DNA of 8,672 nt from Actinomycetota bacterium (GTDB lineage Bacteria > Actinomycetota > Actinomycetes > Acidothermales > Acidothermaceae). The first letter of the stretch is position 1, and each line of letters begins with the position of its first letter. Positions 1 to 6,317 of the stretch are shown piece by piece. The DNA is taken from positions 11,549-20,220 of the forward strand of contig PLCK01000077.1 in assembly GCA_003134755.1 (NCBI GenBank), written 5' to 3'. The notes beneath the pieces are model-generated. The model was given only the letters and a program-made list of their open reading frames with translations. It did not search any database and was not told the origin of the DNA. Position numbers and translations under genes: made by a program.

Positions 1-560
1 GCGGCGTCCTCGCACATCACGGCAGCCTTGACAGCCGCTGGCGCGTCGGGTCCGATCGTGAACACGCCATGACTTTGCATCAGCACCGCGGGGGAGCGGT
101 GACCGGTCAGGGTCTCGACGATGCCGCGGCCGATGTCGTCGTTGCCGATCAGCGCGAACGGTCCGACCGGGATCTCGCCGCCGAACTCGTCGGCCATTGC
201 CGTGAGCACACACGGAATCGCTTCGCCGCGCGCGGCCCACGCAGTCGCGTACGACGAGTGGGTGTGAACGACGCCACCGACATGCGGCATCGATCGGTAG
301 ACGAACGCGTGCGCGGCGGTGTCGCTGGACGGCTTGCGCTCGCCCTCGATGACTGCTCCGTCGAGGTCGCACACGATCATGGCTTCCGCGGTGAGATCGT
401 CATAACCCACGCCACTCGGCTTGATGACGAACTGATCGGTGCGGGGTACCCGCGCAGAGACATTGCCTGCGGTCCAGACCACGAGGCCCCAGCGGACCAG
501 CTCGGCATGGAGTCGGGCAACCGTTTCGCAGGTTGCCTGAACCGTCTCGGAGCGGGTCAT
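1..560 (-). CDS. araD: L-ribulose-5-phosphate 4-epimerase, 3' end cut off by the window
   Basis: This class II aldolase-type, metal-dependent cytoplasmic enzyme interconverts L-ribulose 5-phosphate and D-xylulose 5-phosphate, the last step of L-arabinose breakdown. My translation from the ATG at 560 gives 186 whole residues before the window ends. It shows the family landmarks in order: GNVS (32-35), the phosphate-binding KPSG (47-50), SSDT (78-81, D80 matching E. coli D76), the metal ligands in HTH (H99, H101), D124 matching catalytic D120, and the third metal ligand H164 in SHG. E. coli AraD has 231 residues, so about 45 are probably missing on the left. The ATG overlaps the araB stop as ATGA. 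No good ribosome binding site is visible, so translation is probably coupled to araB. The D124-H164 spacing is about ten residues shorter than in E. coli. Assignment is firm given araB and araA nearby; fuculose-phosphate aldolase is a relative but fits the context less well. Confidence 0.95.
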   Translation of the reverse strand, partial: MTRSETVQATCETVARLHAELVRWGLVVWTAGNVSARVPRTDQFVIKPSGVGYDDLTAEAMIVCDLDGAVIEGERKPSSDTAAHAFVYRSMPHVGGVVHTHSSYATAWAARGEAIPCVLTAMADEFGGEIPVGPFALIGNDDIGRGIVETLTGHRSPAVLMQSHGVFTIGPDAPAAVKAAVMCEDA

Positions 561-2245
561 TGCGCACTCACGTCGACCCGGAGTCGACGCAGGCGTCGCA
601 GGACGTCGTTGGTGCCGCGTCCGAAGTAGTCGTGCAACTCGCTGTACTCGGCGTAGAGCCGGTCGTAAACCGCCTGGTTCGCCGAGTCGGGCCGGTATGC
701 GTCGCGTTGCACGCGACCCATTGCATCGGACGCCGTGGTGACGTCGGAGTAGGCACCCGCGGCCACTGCGGCGTGAATGGCTGAACCGAGTGCCGGGCCG
801 TTCTCGGAGTCGAGCAGCGACAGCGATTTCCCGGTGACGTCGGCGTAGATCTGCATGACGAACGAATTCTTGAGAAGCCCACCGGCCACTACGAACTCCT
901 CGACGGGCACGCCCGCGGCGTCGAAGGTTTCGATGATCTTGCGGGTTCCGAAGGCGGTGGCTTCGACGAGCGCCCGGTAGATCTCCTCCGGCCGGGTCGA
1001 GAGCGTAAGGCCGAGGATCACGCCGGAAAGGTCGTGGTCGACGAGCACCGAGCGGTTGCCGCTGTGCCAATCGAGGGCAACAAGACCGTGAGCGCCCGCC
1101 TTCTGCTTGGAGGCGAGCGAACTCAGATACTCGTGTGCGTCGAGCCCGAGCGCCGCGGCCTTCTCCGCGTAGTCACCCGGCAGGCAGTTGTCGACGAACC
1201 AAGCGAAAATGTCGCCGACACCGCTTTGGCCCGCCTCGTATCCCCACGAGCCTGCGACGATGCCATCGGCCACGACGCCACACATCCCTGGGACTTCCGC
1301 CAGGTGCTCGCCGTTCATCACGTGGCAGGTCGAGGTGCCCATGATGGCGAGCATCTGGCCCGGCATCGTCGCTTTCGCGGCGGGTGCCGTGACGTGCGCG
1401 TCGACGTTGCCGACAGCAACGGCGATGCCAACAGGTAGACCCGTCCAGCCCGCTGCCTCGGTGGTGAGGCCGCCTGCGCGCCCGCCCAACGGCGACAACG
1501 GATGAGCAAGCATGTCCTGGGCAAACGTTGCGAACGCCGGGTTGAGCCCGGCGAGATAGTCGGCCGATGGCCAGGCGCCGTCCTGATAGATGCCCTTGTA
1601 GCCGGCGGTGCAGGCGTTGCGCGTCTCCGTACCGCACAGCTGCCACACGATCCAGTCCGCCGCCTCGATCCACCTGTCGGTGGCGGCATACACCTCCGGG
1701 TCCTCCTCGAGGAGCTGGAGTGCTTTCGCGAACTCCCACTCCGACGAGATACGGCCTCCGTAGCGCGGTAGCCAAGTCTCGCCACGTGCCGCGGCCAGTG
1801 CGTTGATGCGGTCGGCGTGCGACTGAGCGGCGTGGTGCTTCCAGAGCTTCACATAGGCGTGTGGCCGCCCGCGGAACTGTTCACTGTGCGACAGCGGCGT
1901 GCCGTCTGCGAACGTCGGCAACACGGTGCACGCAGTGAAGTCGGTGCTGATACCGATGACCCGGGCGGGGGCGATCCCGCTTGCCGCGACAGCCTTCGGC
2001 ACCGCCTCGCGCAGGACGTCGACGTAATCGTCCGGATCCTGCAACGCCCAGTCGGGCGGTAGCGGCACGTCGCCGAAGGCGAGCACGCGGTCCATCACGG
2101 CGTGGGAGTAGGTGTGGACGGCGCTGCCCATCTCCTGTCCGTCCGATACGCGGACCACGAGCGCGCGTCCGGAGAGTGTGCCGTAGTCGACGCCGATGAC
2201 GTACTGGTCGTTGAGATCCGCGGCCCGGCTGCTTCCTTCCGTCAT
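557..2245 (-). CDS. araB: L-ribulokinase (FGGY carbohydrate kinase)
   Basis: AraB phosphorylates L-ribulose with ATP to L-ribulose 5-phosphate in the cytoplasm. At 562 residues it is close to E. coli AraB (566). The N-terminal ATP-binding loop GVDYGTLSGR is at 18-27. The AraB-type substrate region FRGRPHAYVKLWKHH runs to residue 138, followed by RISSEWEFAK (165-174). A likely catalytic Asp lies in GNVDAH (D282). GTSTCHVM (303-310) and EAGQSGVGDIFAWF (337-350) are both typical of ribulokinases. The C-terminal nucleotide site is VAGGLLKNSFVMQ (453-465), then the GPALGSAIHAAVAAG stretch. The ATG at 2245 is supported by a strong AAGGAGG eight bases upstream. The start overlaps the LacI-family stop as ATGA, and the stop overlaps the araD start in the same way, so regulator 1, araB and araD look translationally coupled. 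Confidence in ribulokinase over xylulokinase is high because of length, motifs and the araA/araD neighbours. Confidence 0.97.
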   Translation of the reverse strand: MTEGSSRAADLNDQYVIGVDYGTLSGRALVVRVSDGQEMGSAVHTYSHAVMDRVLAFGDVPLPPDWALQDPDDYVDVLREAVPKAVAASGIAPARVIGISTDFTACTVLPTFADGTPLSHSEQFRGRPHAYVKLWKHHAAQSHADRINALAAARGETWLPRYGGRISSEWEFAKALQLLEEDPEVYAATDRWIEAADWIVWQLCGTETRNACTAGYKGIYQDGAWPSADYLAGLNPAFATFAQDMLAHPLSPLGGRAGGLTTEAAGWTGLPVGIAVAVGNVDAHVTAPAAKATMPGQMLAIMGTSTCHVMNGEHLAEVPGMCGVVADGIVAGSWGYEAGQSGVGDIFAWFVDNCLPGDYAEKAAALGLDAHEYLSSLASKQKAGAHGLVALDWHSGNRSVLVDHDLSGVILGLTLSTRPEEIYRALVEATAFGTRKIIETFDAAGVPVEEFVVAGGLLKNSFVMQIYADVTGKSLSLLDSENGPALGSAIHAAVAAGAYSDVTTASDAMGRVQRDAYRPDSANQAVYDRLYAEYSELHDYFGRGTNDVLRRLRRLRVDVSAQ

Positions 2246-3390
2246 CGAGACGGCCTCCTTCGTCGTGGTTGGCCCGCCGCGGGGGTGCTCGCGGTGCTGT
2301 CCCTGACGACGAGAGTCGTCTCGACGACGTGGCGCTGTGCGGGTCGGGAGCCAGCTTCGATCTGATCGAGCAGGAGCGCGAGGCTACGGCGTCCGACCTC
2401 GCCGAAGTCCTGGCGAATTGTGGTCAATGGCGGGCTGTAGTACGCCGCCTCGGGGACGTCATCGAACCCGACGAGGCTGACTGCACCCGGAATCGGACGG
2501 CCGGCCTCGTGGAACGCGCGCATGATCCCGACAGCCATCGAATCGTTGGCGGCGAAGATCGCGGTGACGTCGGGCATCCGGGCCAGCACGCGGCCTGCGT
2601 CGTATCCCGAACGAGCCGACCAGTCGCCCGGCAGCGGCGGCGGGACTTCGGCGCCCGCCTCCTCGAGGGTGCGGCGCCAACCCGCCGTTCGCTGGCGCGC
2701 CTCTAGCCAATCGGTCGGACCGGCGACATGCCAGACAGTCTGGTGGCCGAGGGACAACAGGTGGGCGGTGGCCGCGTGCGCGCCGGCGTCCTGGCCAACT
2801 GTGACGACGTCGATATCGGCGTCGGCGTCGCCTTCGACGGCTACGATGGGCAGGTCGGTCGGCAGGTCTGCCAGCGCTTCGGCGAGCGCCACCAGCGGCG
2901 CGATGATGACCACGCCTTCTACGCCTTGATCGACGAGACGGCCGATGGCCTGGCGAACCGCCGGGCGTTCTGTCGATCGCAGCGATGCCACCGTGACGAA
3001 GTACTTCGATTCGAGCGCCGCCTGCTCGATGCCGTACAGCGTCGACGCCGGGCCGTACAAGGTGGAATTCAGTGTCACGACGCCGAGTGTCTGCGAGCGG
3101 CCGGTGACCAGAGCGCGGGCCGCGCTGTTGCGGCGATACCCCAGCTGCTCGATCGCGGCGAGAACCCGCACCCGCGTCGTCGGCTTTACACCCGGCAACG
3201 CGTTGACGACTCGCGAAACTGTCTGATGGGAGACGCCTGCCAGGATTGCGACGTCCATCATCGCCGGGCCGCGTTCCAGAGGCTGGCGCCCGCGTGTCGA
3301 GCGCTGCTCCTCCACGGCCTCTCGGGTGGCGGAAGTGTCAGGCGCCACGGTGCTCGACACGTCGGCGCAACGCCCCGGGGGCGCGGCCAA
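2242..3390 (-). CDS. LacI-family transcriptional regulator 1 (araB-proximal)
   Basis: Probable sugar-responsive repressor. The LacI helix-turn-helix begins around residue 45 (MDVAILAGVSHQTVSRVVN), with recognition-helix residues His-Gln where E. coli LacI has Tyr17-Gln18. The hinge helix has ARAL near 91-94, followed by a periplasmic-binding-protein-like sugar domain. Equivalents of the LacI pocket residues R197 (EARQR), W220 (GDWSA), N246 (AAND) and D274 (VGFDD) are all present. About 64% of 320 aligned residues match the upstream regulator by hand count. The start is uncertain: 3390 is a TTG without a clear ribosome binding site. GTG at 3360, 3348 or 3315 and ATG at 3261/3258 are alternatives, the last ones giving a normal LacI N-terminus. 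A promoter and operator lie just upstream, so autoregulation is likely. Its stop overlaps araB as ATGA. An AraR-like role in L-arabinose control is inferred from context only. Confidence 0.93.
   Translation of the reverse strand: MAAPPGRCADVSSTVAPDTSATREAVEEQRSTRGRQPLERGPAMMDVAILAGVSHQTVSRVVNALPGVKPTTRVRVLAAIEQLGYRRNSAARALVTGRSQTLGVVTLNSTLYGPASTLYGIEQAALESKYFVTVASLRSTERPAVRQAIGRLVDQGVEGVVIIAPLVALAEALADLPTDLPIVAVEGDADADIDVVTVGQDAGAHAATAHLLSLGHQTVWHVAGPTDWLEARQRTAGWRRTLEEAGAEVPPPLPGDWSARSGYDAGRVLARMPDVTAIFAANDSMAVGIMRAFHEAGRPIPGAVSLVGFDDVPEAAYYSPPLTTIRQDFGEVGRRSLALLLDQIEAGSRPAQRHVVETTLVVRDSTASTPAAGQPRRRRPSR
2254..2260 (-). promoter_or_regulatory. Strong ribosome binding site of araB
   Basis: AAGGAGG on the minus strand, eight bases before the ATG at 2245. 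It is the best Shine-Dalgarno match in the window and lies inside the last codons of the LacI-family gene. It fixes the araB start and suggests araB is translated at a higher rate than the regulator it overlaps. Confidence 0.85.
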
Positions 3391-3401
3391 TTCGGGATCG
3401 C

Positions 3402-3415
3402 GTGAACGCTAACAT
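3402..3415 (-). promoter_or_regulatory. Candidate LacI-family operator
   Basis: ATGTTAGCGTTCAC on the minus strand, an imperfect palindrome around a central CG in which four of six symmetric pairs match. LacI-family operators typically centre on CG, and the half-site TGTTAGCG is of a kind used by actinobacterial sugar repressors. From memory it resembles the site of the LacI-type AraR of corynebacteria, which I could not check. It covers about +1 to +15 relative to the promoter at 3423-3450, an ideal place for repression. The likely ligand is one or both of the adjacent LacI-type regulators (inference). Confidence 0.6.
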
Positions 3416-3422
3416 TTCGAGA

Positions 3423-3450
3423 AGTATGACTGGTTGAACCGTGCTGTCAA
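3423..3450 (-). promoter_or_regulatory. Sigma70-like promoter for regulator 1, araB and araD
   Basis: On the minus strand a perfect -35 box TTGACA (3450-3445) is followed by a 16-base spacer and CATACT (3428-3423), four of six matches to TATAAT. The predicted start of transcription is near 3416-3417. It lies in the 100-base gap between the two regulator genes and points towards araB, so the distal three genes can be transcribed independently of the transporter and araA. Confidence 0.65.
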
Positions 3451-3473
3451 CAGTGGGGGTCGCCAAACCGTTA

Positions 3474-3483
3474 TCGAATTCGA
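3474..3483. other. Ten-base perfect palindrome upstream of the promoter
   Basis: TCGAATTCGA, perfectly self-complementary, lies 24 bases upstream of the -35 box and just after the stop of regulator 2. It could be a second protein-binding site, but it is short and only one copy was noticed, so chance is a serious alternative. Confidence 0.25.
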
Positions 3484-3490
3484 GTAGGTG

Positions 3491-4600
3491 TCATTGGGAA
3501 CGCGCCGCCGCAGAGCTCTGGCGCGGAACCAGCCTGCTCTCGATCACGACTCTCATCGTGGATGCCATGCCGGTGTCGAGTTGCTCGATCATCAGCCGGA
3601 GTCCGTTGCGGCCGACGAGCCCAAAGTTCTGGCGCACGGTTGTCAGCGGTGGCGAGAAGAACGCGGCTTCCGGGATGTCGTCGAACCCGACGACGCTAAT
3701 GTCCGAGGGCACGCCGCGACCGTGCTCGCTCAATGCGCGAAGCAGCCCAAGTGCCATCTGGTCGTTAGCGACGAACACCGCCGTCACGTCGGGCATCCGG
3801 CTCAGCCTCCTACCTGCCTCGTAGCCCGAGAGTGCGCTCCAATCGCCACTGAGCGGCGGCGGAACGTCGGCACCGGCCTTCGCCAAAGTGTCGCGCCAGC
3901 CGCGAAGCCGGCCGTGCGACTCAGTCCAATCCGTCGGCCCGGCGACGTGCCAGACCGTGCGGTGCCCCAGCGCGAGGAGATGTTCTGTCGCTTTTCTCGC
4001 GCCGTCGACCTGGTCGACGGTTACAACCGGGATGTCCGCCCGAAGATCGCCCTCGACGGCCACCAAGGGAATATCGTGGGCGAGGCCTTTCAGCGCATCG
4101 GCGGCCGACACCAACGGTACGACGAGGATGACGCCGTCGACGCGTTGATCGACCAGCCGGCCAACCGCCTCTCGAATCGATGCGCGGTCGATGGAGCGCA
4201 GGCTGACGATGCTGACGAAATACCCTTCTGCGCGGGCAGCTCGTTCGATGCCATACAGAGTCGACGCGGGCCCGTACAGGGTTGTGTCTATCGTCACCAC
4301 ACCGAGGGTTTGCGATCGCCCGGTTGCGAGCGCTCGGGCGGTGATGTTGCGCCGGTAGCCGAGGCGTTCGATAGCGGCGAGCACGCGAGCGCGGGTCTCG
4401 GGACGCACGCTCGCCGCCCCGTTGAGAACCCTTGAGACCGTCATGTGCGAGACGCCCGCGAACCGTCCGACATCGGTCATGGCCGGACGCGTCATGGTGT
4501 CGAGGGATGGCACGTCGGCCGCGGTGCTCTCGGCTGGGCCGCGGGCGGCTGGTATCAGATCAGCGGGCCCGCTCTGCGGCGGCGTCCCCATGTCGACCAC
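3491..4600 (-). CDS. LacI-family transcriptional regulator 2 (araA-proximal)
   Basis: A second probable sugar-responsive repressor, paralogous to the next gene downstream. The helix-turn-helix starts at about residue 41 (MTDVGRFAGVSHMTVSRVLN) and has His-Met where regulator 1 has His-Gln, at the two recognition-helix positions (LacI 17 and 18) that contact operator bases. The hinge ARAL and the sugar-binding domain follow. Equivalents of LacI R197 (SHGR), W220 (GDWSA), N246 (VAND) and D274 (VGFDD) are kept, so it should still bind a ligand. The longest frame opens with GTG at 4600. ATG at 4591 and ATG at 4495 are alternatives, the last giving a more usual N-terminus (MTRPAMTDV), and none has a strong ribosome binding site. 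It sits 113 bases after araA and 100 bases before regulator 1. Whether it controls the same operator, the transporter/araA half or another locus cannot be decided here. Confidence 0.93.
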   Translation of the reverse strand: MVDMGTPPQSGPADLIPAARGPAESTAADVPSLDTMTRPAMTDVGRFAGVSHMTVSRVLNGAASVRPETRARVLAAIERLGYRRNITARALATGRSQTLGVVTIDTTLYGPASTLYGIERAARAEGYFVSIVSLRSIDRASIREAVGRLVDQRVDGVILVVPLVSAADALKGLAHDIPLVAVEGDLRADIPVVTVDQVDGARKATEHLLALGHRTVWHVAGPTDWTESHGRLRGWRDTLAKAGADVPPPLSGDWSALSGYEAGRRLSRMPDVTAVFVANDQMALGLLRALSEHGRGVPSDISVVGFDDIPEAAFFSPPLTTVRQNFGLVGRNGLRLMIEQLDTGMASTMRVVIESRLVPRQSSAAARSQ

Positions 4601-4713
4601 GACGGACCGTCCCTACTAGGCGGGCGCTACCACGGAGCCGGTGATCCGCGGAGGCCCATTCGGCGCAGGCTACTACGGCTTCGGGAGTGCCGGGCGACCT
4701 GTCGCAGCGCCTC
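4601..4713 (-). other. Gap between araA and regulator 2 with short inverted repeats
   Basis: This gap has no open frame of note. It contains GCGAC-CT-GTCGC (4694-4705, perfect five-base arms), CCTA-C-TAGG (4612-4620) and, directly against it and the GTG start, GACGG-A-CCGTC (4601-4611). A possible RNA hairpin pairs CCACGG with CCGCGG around 4630-4651 through one G-U pair. It has no T-tract, so I do not call a terminator. No convincing -35/-10 pair was found. The adjoining palindromes at the start of regulator 2 could be an operator, but this is weak. Confidence 0.3.
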
Positions 4714-6219
4714 TCACAGCGGCTGTGCGAGGCGGTAGTAGAGCTGGTTCCACCGCAGCTCCTTCACGAAGTCGTCGATGCGCGTCGAGCTGTCGATGTG
4801 CACAAGCTCGACGCCCGCGATCGTGCAGAAATCGGCAAGCGTCTCGTAGTCGAGTTGGGTTGTGAGTGCGGTGTGGTGGGGGCCTCCTGCCGTCAGCCAG
4901 GCCTCGGCCGAGGTCGCGAGCGTCGGCGCGGGCTTCCACACCGCGCGGGCGACGGGCAGGTTGCGTAGCGGCTCATCCGGCGGCACGATTTCGACGTCGT
5001 TCGCAACGAGCCGAAAGCGTTCGCCGAGATCCAGCATGCCGACGACGAATCCGGGTCCCGAGGCGGCCGAGAAGACCAGTCGGACGGGATCTTCGCGTCC
5101 GCCGATTCCCAGTGGGTGGATCTCACAGGTAGGCGTGTCTGCGGTGATCGACGGGCACACCTCGAGCATGTGCGCCCCGAGCGTCTTCGGCTCGCCTGGG
5201 CCGAAGTGATAGGTGTAATCCTCCATGAACGACGTGCCACCCGGCTGTCCGGCGCCCATAACCTTCAGCAGCCGCACCAGCGCCGCCGTCTTCCAGTCGC
5301 CTTCGCCAGCAAATCCAAAGCCGTCGGCCATGAGCCGCTGGACGGCGAGGCCCGGCAGTTGTCGAAGGCCGCCCAGATCCTCGAAGTTGGTAGTGAACGC
5401 GCCGTAGCCGCCGTCGACGAGGAAGGTGCGTAGTGCAGCCTCGATGCCCGCCGCGTACCGCAGTGAATCGTGGCGCGGCGAGCCGGCCTTCAACGCCGCA
5501 GCAACGTCATACGCCGCCTCATACTCGGCGACCAGACCGTCGATGGTGCCCTCGTCGACGCGGTCGACGCGGTCGACGAGTTCGTTGACACCGTAGGTGT
5601 TGACCGAGAGGCCGAACCGAATCTGAGCCTCGACCTTGTCGCCTTCCGTAACGGCCACATCGCGCATGTTGTCGCCGAATCTGACCATCCGGAGATTCTG
5701 GGACTCATGCCAGCCCACTGCCGCGCGAGTCCAGCCAGCGATGCGCGCACGGGTGGCAGCGTCGCTGCTGTGTCCGACGACGGTCTTACGTCGGATCCGC
5801 ATGCGCGTCTCGATGAAACCGAACTCGCGGTCGCCGTGCGCAGCCTGGTTGAGGTTCATGAAGTCCATGTCGATGTCGGCCCACGGCAGCGACAGATTGG
5901 ACTGGGTGTGAAAGTGCAACAGCGGCTTGGTGAGGACGTCGAGACCGCCGATCCATGCCTTGGCCGGCGAGAATGTGTGCATCCACGCGATGACTCCGAC
6001 ACAAACAGGCGACGCCGACGCCGCCATGCATTCCTGTCGTATCGAACCCGCGGTGGTGAGCACTGGTCGGTGAACTATTCGCACCGGCAGACTCGGCTCC
6101 CGATCAAGTTCCCGGGCGATTGTGGCGGACTGCTCGAGCACCTGCGACAGCACGGCGTCGCCGTAGAGCGACTGGCTACCGGTCAGGAACCAAACCTCGA
6201 GGTTGGTTGCGGGCGACAC
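4714..6219 (-). CDS. araA: L-arabinose isomerase
   Basis: AraA converts L-arabinose to L-ribulose in the cytoplasm, the first catabolic step, using a divalent metal (Mn2+ in known members). Its 501 residues match the family (E. coli 500). The N-terminal signature VWFLTGSQSLYG is at 9-20. The metal and catalytic residues fall at the same positions as in E. coli: E306 in GEGDWK, E333 in FMEDY, H350 in GAHMLEV, with H448/H449 in GGPHHT for the C-terminal ligand. The C-terminus ends with the typical RWNQLYY. The GTG start at 6219 is set by AAGGAGA just upstream and by alignment with the family N-terminus. The gene follows the second permease after 98 bases, so it may be read from the transporter promoter outside the window. 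araA is separated from araB and araD by two regulator genes, unlike the compact araBAD of E. coli. Confidence 0.98.
   Translation of the reverse strand: MSPATNLEVWFLTGSQSLYGDAVLSQVLEQSATIARELDREPSLPVRIVHRPVLTTAGSIRQECMAASASPVCVGVIAWMHTFSPAKAWIGGLDVLTKPLLHFHTQSNLSLPWADIDMDFMNLNQAAHGDREFGFIETRMRIRRKTVVGHSSDAATRARIAGWTRAAVGWHESQNLRMVRFGDNMRDVAVTEGDKVEAQIRFGLSVNTYGVNELVDRVDRVDEGTIDGLVAEYEAAYDVAAALKAGSPRHDSLRYAAGIEAALRTFLVDGGYGAFTTNFEDLGGLRQLPGLAVQRLMADGFGFAGEGDWKTAALVRLLKVMGAGQPGGTSFMEDYTYHFGPGEPKTLGAHMLEVCPSITADTPTCEIHPLGIGGREDPVRLVFSAASGPGFVVGMLDLGERFRLVANDVEIVPPDEPLRNLPVARAVWKPAPTLATSAEAWLTAGGPHHTALTTQLDYETLADFCTIAGVELVHIDSSTRIDDFVKELRWNQLYYRLAQPL
5554..5577. repeat. Three GTCGAC copies at nine-base spacing inside araA
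   Basis: GTCGAC occurs at 5554, 5563 and 5572, separated by GCG, flanked by CTC and GAG. In AraA it encodes the short repeat VDRVDRVDE (about residues 215-223), which lies on the surface-type segment before the EYE helix. It stays in frame and does not disrupt the enzyme. It is probably a small tandem duplication or codon-bias effect. Confidence 0.5.
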
Positions 6220-6223
6220 TGGG

Positions 6224-6230
6224 TCTCCTT
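6224..6230 (-). promoter_or_regulatory. Ribosome binding site of araA
   Basis: AAGGAGA on the minus strand ends four bases before the GTG at 6219. It decides the use of a GTG start; no ATG upstream in frame competes. Confidence 0.8.
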
Positions 6231-6251
6231 CAGCGAGCGGTCGTGCGAGGC

Positions 6252-6263
6252 ACGTTCAAACGT
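6252..6263. promoter_or_regulatory. Palindrome upstream of araA, possible operator
   Basis: On the minus strand ACGTT-TG-AACGT, with perfect five-base arms and a two-base centre, lies about 33 bases upstream of the araA start in the permease-araA gap. The gap has no clear -10 box. The element could be a regulator site acting on araA or an RNA feature between cistrons. Evidence is symmetry and position only. Confidence 0.3.
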
Positions 6264-6317
6264 TCTGCGGTACCTGAGCGGGAGTGGTCGGCCGCATCAG
6301 TCGGCGTCCGACGGCTG

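Noticed and set aside
557..2245. Additional frames inside araB on both strands (for example 568-882 and 1173-1775 minus, 1034-1438 plus)
   Set aside because: They lie in other frames of a complete ribulokinase with intact motifs from end to end. No sign of overlapping coding was found.
3692..3770. Operator-like strings CGCTAAT (near 3694) and GTTAGCGACGAAC (near 3764)
   Set aside because: Both are inside conserved coding sequence of regulator 2 (the second encodes the AND motif region) and neither has the symmetry of the 3402-3415 site.
3488..4435. Long open frame on the plus strand (315 codons) opposite regulator 2, with others such as 5470-6321, 6120-6941 and 2728-3405
   Set aside because: These are antisense shadows of well-supported minus-strand genes in GC-rich DNA. 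Their translations show no recognisable motifs, are rich in Arg, Asp and Gly, and lack good ribosome binding sites.
4630..4705. Intrinsic terminator between araA and regulator 2
   Set aside because: The inverted repeats are short, with loops too small or mismatched, and none is followed by a run of T on the minus strand.
6299..6311. Hairpin GTCGG-CGT-CCGAC just after the stop of permease 2 as a terminator
   Set aside because: A five-base stem with a three-base loop and no T-tract is too weak for an intrinsic terminator. araA directly downstream with no own promoter visible argues for read-through.
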